Positions 33,360 to 42,529 of a stretch of 64,000 nt of DNA are shown piece by piece (within the stretch, counting starts at the first letter, position 1; each line of letters starts with the position of its first letter). Origin of the DNA: an uncultured Bacteroidales bacterium (GTDB lineage: Bacteria > Bacteroidota > Bacteroidia > Bacteroidales > UBA932); assembly GCA_934691625.1 (NCBI GenBank), contig CAKUTA010000002.1, positions 1 through 64,000 on the forward strand, read 5' to 3'. A program made the position numbers and the translations under genes. The notes under the pieces are model-generated. The model worked only from the letters and a program-made list of their open reading frames with translations. It searched no databases and was not told the origin of the DNA.

Positions 33360-36014
33360 TTATATGCCAAGTTCCTTTTTCATATCACGAAGAAGATCGA
33401 AAGCCTGCATAGGAGTCATATCATTGAGATCAGCAGCCTTTAAAGTGTCTCTCATTGAAGATAATGTAGGATCATCCAACTGAAACAGCGACAGCTGGAC
33501 AGAGCCGTCGCTTTCCACGCGTCCTTCCTTTGTATTATAAGGTTTATTTATTTTACCATTATCTGCATCACGGCTCTCGCTTATCGTTCCGAATGCTCCC
33601 GACTCCAGAGCTTCCAATGTTTTCTCTGCAGACCGAAGCACTTCTTTAGGCATTCCTGCCATACTCGCCACATGGATACCGAAGCTGTGAGCCGTGCCGC
33701 CCTCCTTCAGTTTACGCAGGAAAATCACCTCTTTCCCCACCTCCTTTACCGCCACGTGAAAGTTCTTGACTCTCGGATATATGCTCTCCAGATCGTTCAG
33801 CTCATGATAATGAGTCGCGAATAATGTCTTCGCACCCTTCCCATACTCATGTATGTACTCGACGATCGCCCTCGCTATGGACATGCCGTCATAGGTGGAT
33901 GTCCCGCGGCCGATCTCGTCCAGAAGTACAAGCGACCGTTCGGACAGATTATGCAGAATCATCGAGGTTTCCAGCATTTCCACCATAAAGGTGGATTCCC
34001 CGCGCGAGATATTGTCTGAAGCTCCGACCCTGGTGAAAATCTTGTCGAAATAGCCGAACTTAGCCGAATCGGCAGGCACGAACGAGCCTACCTGGGCAAG
34101 CAGGACAATGAGGGCCGTCTGCCTCAGGAGCGCCGACTTTCCGGACATGTTAGGACCTGTCAGAATAATGATCTGCTGCTTGTCCCTATCCAGATAGATG
34201 TCATTCGGCACGTACTCCTCTCCGGGTTTCATCAAGGTCTCTATAACCGGGTGCCTTCCAGCCTTAATCTCCAGCGAAAGCCCTTCTCCGACTTCAGGAC
34301 GGCAATAATGGTTCTTCAGGGCCAGCTCGGCAAATCCTGCCAGAATGTCCAGCCTGGCTACTGCAACAGAGTTCCGCTGAATTGTCTTGATAGACGTCTG
34401 AATCCTGGAGACCAGCGAATTATAGATGGACGACTCCAGCGCATATATCTTGTCTTCGGCAGACAGTATCTGTTCCTCGTACTCCTTCAGCTCCTGCGTT
34501 ATGTATCTTTCTGCATTTACAAGGGTCTGCTTGCGGATCCAATCCTCCGGAACTTTTTCCTTATGAGCATTACGGACCTCGATATAGTAGCCGAAAACAT
34601 TGTTATAGCCGATTTTAAGGGAGCTGATTCCCGTGCGCTCAGTCTCGCGCTGCTGCATTTTCAGAAGGTATTCCTTGCCGCCATGGGATATTTCGCGCAG
34701 ACGGTCAAGTTCTGCATCCACTCCCTTCGCTATAACATCTCCTTTGCCTATGGCAGCTGCCGCATCTGCACTCAGAGTCCTTGAAATATCATTGTAAAGG
34801 TCTGAACATCCGTCGATTTCATCCACAAGCGCAGTCAATGGTGCACACGTCCCCTGACACATCGACTTGACAGGCCCTAGCAAAGACAGACCCCTTCCAA
34901 GCTGAAGCACTTCCCGAGGCATTATCTTCCCCGTAGCCGCCCTGGACATCATCCTGTCCAGGTCTCCGATATTTCCTATACGTTCCTGGATTCTGTCCAG
35001 AAGATCACTGTTCTTCGTAAAATGCTCCACGATATCGAATCGGTCACCAAGATCCTTCAGATCCATGGACGGCATCGCCAGCCAGCTGCGTAGAAGGCGC
35101 GAGCCCATCGGAGAGCAGCATTTGTCGATCACATTGACAAGCGAGACACCTTCCCCACCGGCAGAGGCATTGAATATCTCCAGATTACGGATGGTGAACC
35201 TGTCCATCCACACGAACTTGTCCTCATCAATGCGGGATATCGAGCATATATTTGCCAGTCCCGCATGCTGAGTCTGTTCCAGATAGACAACGAGTGCGCC
35301 AGCGGAACATACCCCGAGAGGATATGAGTCAATGGCATATCCTTTAAGCGAGTCCACCCGGAGCTGCTTCTTCAGCTTTTCCACGGCCGCATCATAAACA
35401 AAAGCCCACTCGTCAATCGTAGATACGTACAGGTTATCCCCATAAAGTTCTTTCACTTTTTTCTCATATCCGCGCTGGACCACGATCTCTTTCGGTGAAA
35501 GCGAGGCTATAAGCGTGCCGATATAGCTTGTGCTCCCCTGCGCCACCTGGAATGTACCCGTAGAAACGTCAAGGAATGCGGCGCCGCACTGGTCCTTGGA
35601 GAATGTAAGTCCGGTCAGGAAGTTATGTTCCCTCTGCTCCAGCATGTTTTCGCCGAAGGCAATGCCGGGAGTAACCATCTCTGTAAGCCCCCTCTTCACA
35701 AGTGTTCTGTTATTCACCAGCTTGGGATCCTCCAGCTGATCGCAGACCGCCACCTTGTACCCGGCACGGATGAGACGTGTAAGATATTGTTCTATCGCAT
35801 GATGAGGAAAACCGGCCATAGGTACGGCTTCCTTGTCTCCGTTGGAGCGCTTGGTCTGTACAAGGCCGAGGACTTTGCTGACCAGCACAGCATCGTCAGA
35901 GTATGTTTCATAGAAATCTCCCACCCTGTATAGCAGAACCGCCTCCGGATGTTGTGCCTTGACCGCAAAATATTGTTTAAGTAACGGGGTGTCCTCCGCC
36001 TGTTTCTTCGCCAT
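33360..36014 (-). CDS. mutS: DNA mismatch repair protein MutS
   Basis: 884-residue MutS1. The N-terminal mismatch-recognition domain carries the GDFYETY motif (Phe-x-Glu, about 27-33) that contacts the mispair. Connector, lever and clamp domains follow, then the ATPase with Walker A GPNMSGKS (about 617-624), the ST-rich DNISRGESTFMVEM loop, Walker B LVLLDEIGRGTSTYDG and ATHYHEL. Near the C-terminus is a divergent tail of the kind that binds MutL/clamp. Full length and intact. It starts a minus-strand group with GH97 and tcdA. Its leader contains a small hairpin (36036-36054). Confidence 0.97.
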   Translation of the reverse strand: MAKKQAEDTPLLKQYFAVKAQHPEAVLLYRVGDFYETYSDDAVLVSKVLGLVQTKRSNGDKEAVPMAGFPHHAIEQYLTRLIRAGYKVAVCDQLEDPKLVNNRTLVKRGLTEMVTPGIAFGENMLEQREHNFLTGLTFSKDQCGAAFLDVSTGTFQVAQGSTSYIGTLIASLSPKEIVVQRGYEKKVKELYGDNLYVSTIDEWAFVYDAAVEKLKKQLRVDSLKGYAIDSYPLGVCSAGALVVYLEQTQHAGLANICSISRIDEDKFVWMDRFTIRNLEIFNASAGGEGVSLVNVIDKCCSPMGSRLLRSWLAMPSMDLKDLGDRFDIVEHFTKNSDLLDRIQERIGNIGDLDRMMSRAATGKIMPREVLQLGRGLSLLGPVKSMCQGTCAPLTALVDEIDGCSDLYNDISRTLSADAAAAIGKGDVIAKGVDAELDRLREISHGGKEYLLKMQQRETERTGISSLKIGYNNVFGYYIEVRNAHKEKVPEDWIRKQTLVNAERYITQELKEYEEQILSAEDKIYALESSIYNSLVSRIQTSIKTIQRNSVAVARLDILAGFAELALKNHYCRPEVGEGLSLEIKAGRHPVIETLMKPGEEYVPNDIYLDRDKQQIIILTGPNMSGKSALLRQTALIVLLAQVGSFVPADSAKFGYFDKIFTRVGASDNISRGESTFMVEMLETSMILHNLSERSLVLLDEIGRGTSTYDGMSIARAIVEYIHEYGKGAKTLFATHYHELNDLESIYPRVKNFHVAVKEVGKEVIFLRKLKEGGTAHSFGIHVASMAGMPKEVLRSAEKTLEALESGAFGTISESRDADNGKINKPYNTKEGRVESDGSVQLSLFQLDDPTLSSMRDTLKAADLNDMTPMQAFDLLRDMKKELGI

Positions 36015-36066
36015 GACTCAAAATATCTTGTCTCCTCCGGAAATTCCCCGGAGAGTGTTTAAATAA

Positions 36067-36097
36067 CAAATTTACAGATTTTCACTCCACAATTCAA
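36067..36097 (-). promoter_or_regulatory. promoter of mutS
   Basis: Minus strand: TTG (36097-36095), 20-nt spacer, TAAATTTG (36074-36067). Leader about 45 nt, with CTCCGG/CCGGAG forming a small stem before the ATG. Confidence 0.65.
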
Positions 36098-36215
36098 CAC
36101 GTGAGCCTAATTTTTCAGGCAAGAAAATACCTGCGCCTCCTAAGCGGCATGATAAACAGACAGGATTTTGAAACCAGATCGGCCTGCTGATGTTTCATCA
36201 TGGAGAATTTATAAT

Positions 36216-36223
36216 TATCTTTG
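36216..36223 (+). promoter_or_regulatory. -7 element before the glycosyltransferase
   Basis: TATCTTTG, start predicted near 36229, about 42 nt before the ATG at 36271. The -33 position reads TTTC rather than TTG, so this is a weak or activated promoter. Confidence 0.45.
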
Positions 36224-36270
36224 AAGCAGGAAAATGACAGCTATATCTGATAAACAGCGCAATCCAGCCG

Positions 36271-37629
36271 ATGAAGAAGGTCCTTATCATAACATATTAC
36301 TGGCCGCCAACAGGAGGCTCCGGTGTCCAGAGATGGGTCAAGTTCAGTAAATATCTGCCTCAGTTCGGATGGCAGCCCGTAATATACACTCCTGAGAACC
36401 CGGAGATGACAAGCATTGACAAGACGCTTGAAGAAGATGTCCCAAAGGATGCAATAGTCATACGCCGCCATATCACGGAGTTCTATTCGCTGTACCGCAA
36501 GCTTACAGGCAAGACTGACGCTACGAGACAGGAGGTAAATCCGATAAACAGCCAGAAAAAGACCTTCAAGCAGAAGCTTATGCTTTTCCTGCGCGGCAAC
36601 CTGTTCATCCCTGATCCGCGCGTGACATGGGTTGGGCCATCGGTCCGTTTTCTAAGGAAATATCTGGAAGAGCACCCTGTCGATGCTATAGTAAGCACCG
36701 GACCGCCTCAATCCATGCATCTGATAGCCAGAAAATTATCGAAAGCCACCGGCATCCCGTGGGTGGCAGATTTCCGTGATCCATGGACAAAGATGTTCTA
36801 CTTCAAGCATCTCTGTCTATGCCGATGGGCTGAACGGAAGCATCACAAGCTGGAGCAGCAGGTTCTGGATGACGCCACAGTGGTAGTGGCAGTATCGCCT
36901 CTTGTGCAGGAGGAGTTCCAGGCCATGACAGACACGCCTGTCGAGCTGATTACCAATGGATTCGATGAGGATGACTTCAGCCAGGTAGTGGAGCCTGACG
37001 GATATTTCAATGTCACGCATACAGGTCTTTTCGCCTCTGACGGCAATCCTGAAGTCGTATGGAAGGCTCTGGCAGAGAAATGCCAGTCCGACCCTGATTT
37101 CAACAGCATGCTGCGTATCAGGCTCGTAGGAAAGACTGACCAGGAGATTCTGGACTCCATCAATGCTGCCGGGCTGGGAAGCCATCTCATAAATCTTGGC
37201 TACCAGAGCCACAATGTCGCTGTCAGGGAGCAGAAGAATGCCTCACTGCTTATTCTTCCGCTCAGAAAAGAGCCTGAATACAAGGCAACTCTCCCTGGCA
37301 AGCTGTTCGAGTATCTGGCATCAATGAATCCTATCCTGGGCATCGGGCAGACTGACGGCGCGATGGCAAGAATCGTAAACCAGACAGGAGCAGGCGTGGT
37401 TTTCGGATGGGATGACAAGACGTCTGTCGCAGCTTATATAAACCTGTGCTGGAACAGGTTCAACGAGGCTGACGACAGCGAGGACATCCAGGTGGAGCAT
37501 TCCGGTGAAGCAGAACTTGGTGAAGTCCTTGCAGAAGATGACAAATCCGACGCTATCCGTCAGTTCTCACGCAAATTTCTGACCTCCAGGATGGCGGCTC
37601 TGCTGGACTCCATCACAGGGACACGATAA
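36271..37629 (+). CDS. GT4-type glycosyltransferase
   Basis: 452-residue GT-B fold glycosyltransferase. The N-terminal domain starts MKKVLIITYYWPPTGGSGVQRW, the Gly-rich acceptor-side loop of the GT4/WbuB-like group; the C-terminal nucleotide-sugar domain includes VSPLVQEEF, the ITNGFDEDDF hinge, a LGYQSH segment and the KLFEYLASMNPILGIG region where the donor is normally bound by a Glu pair. Sugar and acceptor are unknown; it could work on a surface polysaccharide or exopolysaccharide. It stands alone and converges on the YfhO-like gene with no spacing between the two stop codons (TAA at 37627-37629 abuts the opposite-strand TGA). A tail of 40 residues after about 405 is acidic and unusual. 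Confidence 0.85.
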   Translation: MKKVLIITYYWPPTGGSGVQRWVKFSKYLPQFGWQPVIYTPENPEMTSIDKTLEEDVPKDAIVIRRHITEFYSLYRKLTGKTDATRQEVNPINSQKKTFKQKLMLFLRGNLFIPDPRVTWVGPSVRFLRKYLEEHPVDAIVSTGPPQSMHLIARKLSKATGIPWVADFRDPWTKMFYFKHLCLCRWAERKHHKLEQQVLDDATVVVAVSPLVQEEFQAMTDTPVELITNGFDEDDFSQVVEPDGYFNVTHTGLFASDGNPEVVWKALAEKCQSDPDFNSMLRIRLVGKTDQEILDSINAAGLGSHLINLGYQSHNVAVREQKNASLLILPLRKEPEYKATLPGKLFEYLASMNPILGIGQTDGAMARIVNQTGAGVVFGWDDKTSVAAYINLCWNRFNEADDSEDIQVEHSGEAELGEVLAEDDKSDAIRQFSRKFLTSRMAALLDSITGTR

Positions 37630-40296
37630 TCATTTCCTGGCAGAGTCCGCAGCTGTATGCATACCCAGCATTCCCCCTGCAGTAAGGAGGATGAGAAGTA
37701 TCAGCAGGATGGATGAAGCCCTGGATATGCCTGAGCTTATATGGTACGATGCAGGCTCGAAACGCATCACCATGTCATGCTCCCCTGCCGGAAGCACAGC
37801 TCCGCGGAGTGTCCAGTCCGCACGGAAAAGCTTCAGCTCGTCAGAAGTTTTATCTCCATCAGTCAGTTTCAATGTCCAGCCGTCAGGATAGTATATTTCA
37901 CTGAATACCACAGCCTTGTCCGATGCTGCGCGATAATGGTAATGCAGCTCGTTAGGGGCATACGATGTCATATAGACCGTATCCGCAGCAGAAGCAAGCA
38001 TTGATTCAAGGCTGGAAGAAGCCTTGCCGCACTCATCCACAGCATCAGCAGCCCACTGGAAATCAGGGCCGATGACAGCAGTAGTATGCAGGTCAATGCT
38101 GCCAAGCATTGAGATCTCCTCATTGGCCGAAGCAGCCCTGGCGGCAGAGCCCACGAACCAGGCATTGCCCATCGCATAAGGATTGACGACAGGAGCGCTG
38201 TCTCCGTCGAGGATTATGTATTTGTCATTCAGCATTGACAATACCGGCACGCGAGGGAACGAGGACATCAGACCTTCAATAGTCCCAGCAGAATTTACAG
38301 CCTTGATTATGGAATTTATTTCACTGTTCAGATACCTGTCTATCAGATCCTGGTAGCGCTGCATCTTGACGGGGCTGTAGCCACCGATATTCTTATGCCA
38401 GTAGCTTGGATGTGAATCATTGAATACATTCACAGTCAGGTCAAGAGTCCTGTAGTCAAGAGCCGGATCTGCAAGTATTGCCTTGTCCACCGGCCTTTCC
38501 GCGAACTGTCCGTTAAAGCTTTTCCCGGTAGTGAAGTGATCCGAGTTCAGGTAGCGCTTGCCGACAGCGAACATGTTCAGAAGGACAAGGGCTGAGATTG
38601 CGGCACAGGCGGCACAACGCCTTGTCCCGACATAGGCATCATCGCCAGGAACATCTTTCGGCTTGCTATATGCCCAAAGTATTATGATGTACGTGACGAT
38701 AATGAGCCAGAAGGACATCATGGCGTCATGGGACAGAAGGCTTTCCCTGTCCTGCTGAAGGGCGGCGACAAGATCCGGGTGCATCTGTGCGTCCGAGGCT
38801 GCCGAGAAGTCTCCTGCAATGCCCGGGAATACCCAGCATATCAGGCAGAAGCCTGCTGTCAATACCAATGCTATGATGCCGGGTTTCCTGAACTGTTCCG
38901 CTGTATATCCGCCTTTAAGTATCTTGTCCAGGACAATGAATCCGAGCATCGGGAGTGTCACCTGAAGGATTATCAATGCCATGGACACCGTCCTGAACTT
39001 GCTGTAGAACGGCATGTGCTCATACCAGAATCTGGTGAATGGCATGAAATGGCTTCCCACCCCGAGGAATACAGCTATGACGGTAGCTGCAAGTATCCAC
39101 CACTTATCTTTCCCGTCACACATGAGCAGACCGAGAATGAACAGGAACACGGTTATGGCCCCCATGTACATAGGGCCGGCAGTGAACGGCTGAGGCCCCC
39201 AATAGAGCGGCAATGTCTTGGCGACATCCCGTGTGTTTGTCTGTCCGTATTTCTTCAGAAGCTTTATAGTCTCCGATTTAGACGGATTCACGGCACCTGC
39301 TGAAGAACCTCCGTTAAAGTCTGGAATCATCAGGTTCGGAAGTTCTTGCCATCCGTATGACCATGATGTGGCATACTCTATATCAAGTCCCTTGGATTTT
39401 TCCGCATTGCCCTTTCCTTCAGCCGTGAGTTCAGAGCCTCCACGCATCGTCTGGTGCGAATAGCAGTACATCGGGATAAGCTTGTTAGCGTTTGCCCCTA
39501 TTCCTATGATTCCAAGGAACAGGAGAAGGAATGATGCAGCGAAAAAACGTCCTATGCCATGGCGACGTTCCCTGTCTGCCGCAATCCAGATGAAAAGCCC
39601 TGCCACATAGCAGAATATGATAATCGCCAGGTAATACGAAATCTGTATATGGTTCGCCTTTATCTGGAAGTTCAATGCCATTCCGAACAATGCTGCACCA
39701 AGCAAGGTCTGCGGAAGCCATCTTTTCCATGTCACACCTGCGGAAGAGTCCTTGGCATTGCTGGTGTCAGTCTTACCATAGAGCCCCATCGCCGTCTTGT
39801 ATGTGAAGATCACTGCGGCGAGCACCCATGGAAGCCATGCGATAGCCATCATCTTGGTGTTGTGCCCCACCTGGATAATCTGCATATTATATGAGCAGAA
39901 TGCGACTGCGACTGCTCCGCCTATTGCCAGCACGGCATTGACTCCGAGAGAGAGCATCAGAAGGAATGCTCCAAGCAGCGCTATGAAGAGATATGTCGCC
40001 GGCCGTTTTCCCAGAAGGAAAGCATCATAGATTTTCTGCGTCCAGTCCCCTTCCGGATTCCCTGTAATCATGGTCGTAGGCATGCCGCCGAACATGGAAT
40101 TGGTCCATGCCGTGCGGTCTTCAGGATGTTCCGCATCCCACTGGTTCGCCTCATGCGCCATCCCGACATATCCTGATATATCGCTCTGGTTAACCATCTT
40201 TCCACCAAGAACCTGAGGCACGAACCCGTAGGCCAGCGCAAGAAAGAACACGACAATGCCCGCATACATCAGGGCCTTTTTCCATATACTCTGCAT
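37630..40296 (-). CDS. YfhO-family polytopic membrane protein
   Basis: About 888 residues with some twelve transmembrane helices in the N-terminal two-thirds, an extracytoplasmic region (about 620-860) and one last helix near the C-terminus. Matches YfhO-type proteins of Bacteroidetes, which are GT-C-like membrane glycosyltransferases thought to modify lipids or polymers outside the cytoplasm. Recognisable points: the first helix YAGIVVFFLALAYGFVPQ, then loop motifs such as DISGYVGMAHE, NSMFGGMPTTMITG and YWGPQPFTAGPMYMG, and YYPDGWTLKLTDG in the late domain. A TATCTTTG -7 element at 40326-40319 puts the transcript start near 40312, so the ATG at 40296 is the start and the in-frame ATG at 40332 is excluded. 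Donor and acceptor unknown. Confidence 0.85.
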   Translation of the reverse strand: MQSIWKKALMYAGIVVFFLALAYGFVPQVLGGKMVNQSDISGYVGMAHEANQWDAEHPEDRTAWTNSMFGGMPTTMITGNPEGDWTQKIYDAFLLGKRPATYLFIALLGAFLLMLSLGVNAVLAIGGAVAVAFCSYNMQIIQVGHNTKMMAIAWLPWVLAAVIFTYKTAMGLYGKTDTSNAKDSSAGVTWKRWLPQTLLGAALFGMALNFQIKANHIQISYYLAIIIFCYVAGLFIWIAADRERRHGIGRFFAASFLLLFLGIIGIGANANKLIPMYCYSHQTMRGGSELTAEGKGNAEKSKGLDIEYATSWSYGWQELPNLMIPDFNGGSSAGAVNPSKSETIKLLKKYGQTNTRDVAKTLPLYWGPQPFTAGPMYMGAITVFLFILGLLMCDGKDKWWILAATVIAVFLGVGSHFMPFTRFWYEHMPFYSKFRTVSMALIILQVTLPMLGFIVLDKILKGGYTAEQFRKPGIIALVLTAGFCLICWVFPGIAGDFSAASDAQMHPDLVAALQQDRESLLSHDAMMSFWLIIVTYIIILWAYSKPKDVPGDDAYVGTRRCAACAAISALVLLNMFAVGKRYLNSDHFTTGKSFNGQFAERPVDKAILADPALDYRTLDLTVNVFNDSHPSYWHKNIGGYSPVKMQRYQDLIDRYLNSEINSIIKAVNSAGTIEGLMSSFPRVPVLSMLNDKYIILDGDSAPVVNPYAMGNAWFVGSAARAASANEEISMLGSIDLHTTAVIGPDFQWAADAVDECGKASSSLESMLASAADTVYMTSYAPNELHYHYRAASDKAVVFSEIYYPDGWTLKLTDGDKTSDELKLFRADWTLRGAVLPAGEHDMVMRFEPASYHISSGISRASSILLILLILLTAGGMLGMHTAADSARK

Positions 40297-40318
40297 CTTC
40301 AGTTCATTTATCGTCAGA

Positions 40319-40326
40319 CAAAGATA
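40319..40326 (-). promoter_or_regulatory. -7 element of the yfhO-like gene
   Basis: TATCTTTG on the minus strand with a near-match TTG-like position (CTG) after 19 nt. Decides the start codon of the gene below it (40296). Confidence 0.55.
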
Positions 40327-40386
40327 GTTCAATTCGCCGGAATATCAGTGCTTTTCCTCGCATGGTCTTTCAGCATCCTCATTATC

Positions 40387-40438
40387 TTTCCTTTTCATAA
40401 GGAAAGAAATAATATAAAGTTTCCTTTTTACAAGGAAA
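40387..40438 (+). repeat. 5' direct repeat of the AAA-DUF4143 cassette, two 19-bp palindromes
   Basis: Two palindromes of the form TTTCCTT-N5-AAGGAAA at 40387-40405 and 40420-40438, separated by a 14-bp spacer (GAAATAATATAAAG). The second covers the -33 region of a promoter whose -7 is TATATTTG at 40444-40451. A similar pair lies at 41766-41817, overlapping the stop codon of the gene between them. Confidence 0.8.
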
Positions 40439-40443
40439 TAACA

Positions 40444-40451
40444 TATATTTG
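40444..40451 (+). promoter_or_regulatory. -7 element of the AAA-DUF4143 gene
   Basis: TATATTTG. Predicted start near 40457, 12 nt before the ATG. The -33 position lies inside the AAGGAAA palindrome, which makes the palindrome a likely operator. Confidence 0.55.
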
Positions 40452-40468
40452 CGTAAAACACGTATATC

Positions 40469-41779
40469 ATGAACCTCCGTGAAACATTCCAGTCCATTAT
40501 AGCACTGCATCAGCAGGAACTGCCTTATGCTCTGCATCCTAGAGATCTGTCTCTACCTCTCGACAGCGGAAACATTATAACAATCAGTGGCGTCAGACGA
40601 TGCGGAAAATCATCATTGCTCAACATTGCCGCGAATAGTCTTATCAAGAATGGAGTTCCGAAAGAGCGTATTCTCAATATCGGATTCGATGATGAGCGTT
40701 TTTCTGAAATGACCGCCGCGGATTTCAATGAAATATTAGAAGCATACAGGGAAATGTATCCGGAAATCCCGCTTGAAGACGTGTATATGTTCTTCGATGA
40801 AATTCAGCTGGTCAAGGGGTGGGAGCTGTTCATCCTAAGGACATATAAGAATTATTGCAAGCATATATTCATCACGGGAAGTACGGCTGAGATGCTGTCA
40901 GGAGAGATGGCATCAGCATTGAGAGGATGGCCTGATGAGTATACAGAATACCCGCTATCTTTTTCGGAATACCTGGATTTCAAGGATATACATGCTAACA
41001 GATATACGGAAGAGGGTATCGCCATTATCAGAAGTGCGTTCAAGGCCTACTGCAAAGAAGGAGGCTACCCTAAAGCTGTCCTCACGAATGATGAAAGCGA
41101 GAGGACAAGGCTGCTTCAATCATATTTTAATACGATGCTGTTCAGAGATATGATTGAGTATCATAGCATCCAATCATCGCCGGCCGCAGTGAAGTATTTT
41201 CTGAAAAGAGTCATGGAGAACATTACGAAGCCGACTAGCATAAACAATATCTTCAATGAATTGAAATCCATGGGGATGAAGGCCAGCAAAGACTCTCTTT
41301 ACGAATGGATTGACTATGCCTGCAATATATTTCTTCTATATAGAGTTCCAAGGCTCACCCGTTCCCTGCTCAAGGGTACTGCATCACCGGCAAAATACTA
41401 TGTTGCGGATATTGGCCTACGTAATTCAATACTGATGGTAAGAGGTGATGACTATGGTAAAGCATTGGAAAATATCGTCTATCTCAATCTGCGCAGAAGA
41501 ACAGGGAGTGAAGATATGATATATTTTTATAATGATAGCAAGGAATGTGATTTCATTGTTCTAAAAAACGGAAGTGCAGAAGAACTCATACAAGCCTGCT
41601 GGGAGCTGGCTCCTGAAAACAAGGAACGCGAAATAGGAGGTCTCCTGGAAGCGGCAGAGGCTACAGGGTGCAAGAACTGCAAGATAATCACATTCGACCA
41701 GGATATCAGTCTGAAAGAAAATGGGATAAATATCAATGTCTGCCCCATCTGGAAATCAGGAACAATTTCCTTTCCATAA
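40469..41779 (+). CDS. AAA ATPase with C-terminal DUF4143 nuclease-like domain
   Basis: 436-residue ATP-binding protein of the AAA_14/DUF4143 type. Walker A is GVRRCGKSS (41-49), Walker B YMFFDEIQ (106-113, DE for Mg and catalysis), sensor region FITGSTAEML. Residues about 200-300 are helical with a winged-helix feel (TSINNIFNELKSMGMKASKDSLYEWIDY). The C-terminal part carries KECDFIVLKNGSAEELIQACWEL, the position of the D...ExK core in this PD-(D/E)XK-like family, here with Gln-Ala-Cys where a catalytic Lys would be expected. Many Bacteroidales genomes have several variable copies; role not established. The gene is framed by 52-bp direct repeats, and its last three codons plus stop are inside the 3' repeat, so it looks like a self-contained cassette. 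Confidence 0.88.
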   Translation: MNLRETFQSIIALHQQELPYALHPRDLSLPLDSGNIITISGVRRCGKSSLLNIAANSLIKNGVPKERILNIGFDDERFSEMTAADFNEILEAYREMYPEIPLEDVYMFFDEIQLVKGWELFILRTYKNYCKHIFITGSTAEMLSGEMASALRGWPDEYTEYPLSFSEYLDFKDIHANRYTEEGIAIIRSAFKAYCKEGGYPKAVLTNDESERTRLLQSYFNTMLFRDMIEYHSIQSSPAAVKYFLKRVMENITKPTSINNIFNELKSMGMKASKDSLYEWIDYACNIFLLYRVPRLTRSLLKGTASPAKYYVADIGLRNSILMVRGDDYGKALENIVYLNLRRRTGSEDMIYFYNDSKECDFIVLKNGSAEELIQACWELAPENKEREIGGLLEAAEATGCKNCKIITFDQDISLKENGININVCPIWKSGTISFP

Positions 41780-41817
41780 GGAAAGAATTGGCATAAAGCT
41801 TCCCTGCCAAAAGGAAA
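41766..41817 (+). repeat. 3' direct repeat of the AAA-DUF4143 cassette
   Basis: First palindrome 41766-41784 is again TTTCCTT-N5-AAGGAAA; after 14 bp (GAATTGGCATAAAG) comes a degenerate second one at 41799-41817 (CTTCCCT...AAGGAAA). Shares CATAAGGAAAGAA and ATAAAG with the 5' copy in the same order and orientation. The stop codon of the enclosed gene is at 41777-41779. Confidence 0.75.
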
Positions 41818-41818
41818 C

Positions 41819-41846
41819 TTTATAATCATTTCAAAACAGATTCTTA
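41819..41846 (+). repeat. dispersed repeat TAATCATTTCAAAACA, partial copy
   Basis: TTTATAATCATTTCAAAACA followed by GATTCTTA. Same core as 45643-45672. The folA stop codon (TAA on the minus strand, 41846-41844) is the end of the repeat, as is the stop of the lipoprotein gene at 45671-45669. Confidence 0.55.
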
Positions 41847-42359
41847 TTTACGACGATAGACTGCAAATGTGTAGCTGAGTCCATTTTCAGGGTCTGTTTC
41901 AGCCGGAGTTTCTGACTCCTTTGTCCATATAGACGGGTCAATGGCAGGGAAAAACGTATCAGCATCGGGCACAGAGGTATGTACATGCGTGATGTAAAGT
42001 TTGTCGGCATAGGCTATCGTGCGCTCATACGTCCTGGCTCCTCCGATGATGAAACATTTATCAGGCACCGCTGATACCCCAGGTGCGGCAACATTGCCCG
42101 CTGCGATGAATGCCGTGTCGACATCAGGCACCTGCACTACAGATTCAGGCGCATCGAAACGGCTTCTGGTTATGACAATGTTCCTGCGTCCTGGAAGTGG
42201 ACGTCCGATGGAAAGCCATGTCCTGTAGCCCATTATCACAGGACATCCCATAGTGGTCCTGCGGAAATATTTCATATCAGCAGATATGTGCCAAAGCAGC
42301 TCATTGTCCCGGCCGATAGCCATATCATCCGCCACTGCCGCTATTATATTCTTTTCCAT
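41844..42359 (-). CDS. folA: dihydrofolate reductase
   Basis: 171-residue DHFR producing tetrahydrofolate with NADPH. N-terminal IIAAVADDMAIGRDNELLWH, active-site acid Asp28 in ISADMKYFRRTT, the NADPH-binding MGYRTWLSIGRPLPGRRNIVITR, and FIIGGARTYERTIAYADKLYITHV with the cofactor GG pair are all present, and the closing FFPAID...F segment. Trp/Leu at the LLWH positions replace the usual LPW. thyA, which consumes the folate cofactor, lies 1.2 kb upstream on the same strand with one gene between. Upstream (42360-42529) is a 170-bp gap with an AT palindrome (TATAATTAT/ATAATTATA near 42468-42494). Confidence 0.94.
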   Translation of the reverse strand: MEKNIIAAVADDMAIGRDNELLWHISADMKYFRRTTMGCPVIMGYRTWLSIGRPLPGRRNIVITRSRFDAPESVVQVPDVDTAFIAAGNVAAPGVSAVPDKCFIIGGARTYERTIAYADKLYITHVHTSVPDADTFFPAIDPSIWTKESETPAETDPENGLSYTFAVYRRK

Positions 42360-42529
42360 ATCAATAATCTGTTACAGACCCTATACTTGCCCTTCGCAAT
42401 GACTAGCTCCTCTGAAGCCAGAGGCCGAAGAAATAGTCATACACATACCACACGTTGTTTTCCGAGGTTATAATTATTATTTTATTATAATTATACTTTC
42501 GTAATCATTCCCCAACGGATTTCAGCGCA

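Noticed and set aside
40296..40332. Upstream start of the YfhO-like protein (MNYLCLTINELK extension)
   Set aside because: The -7 element at 40319-40326 would place the transcript start after that codon.
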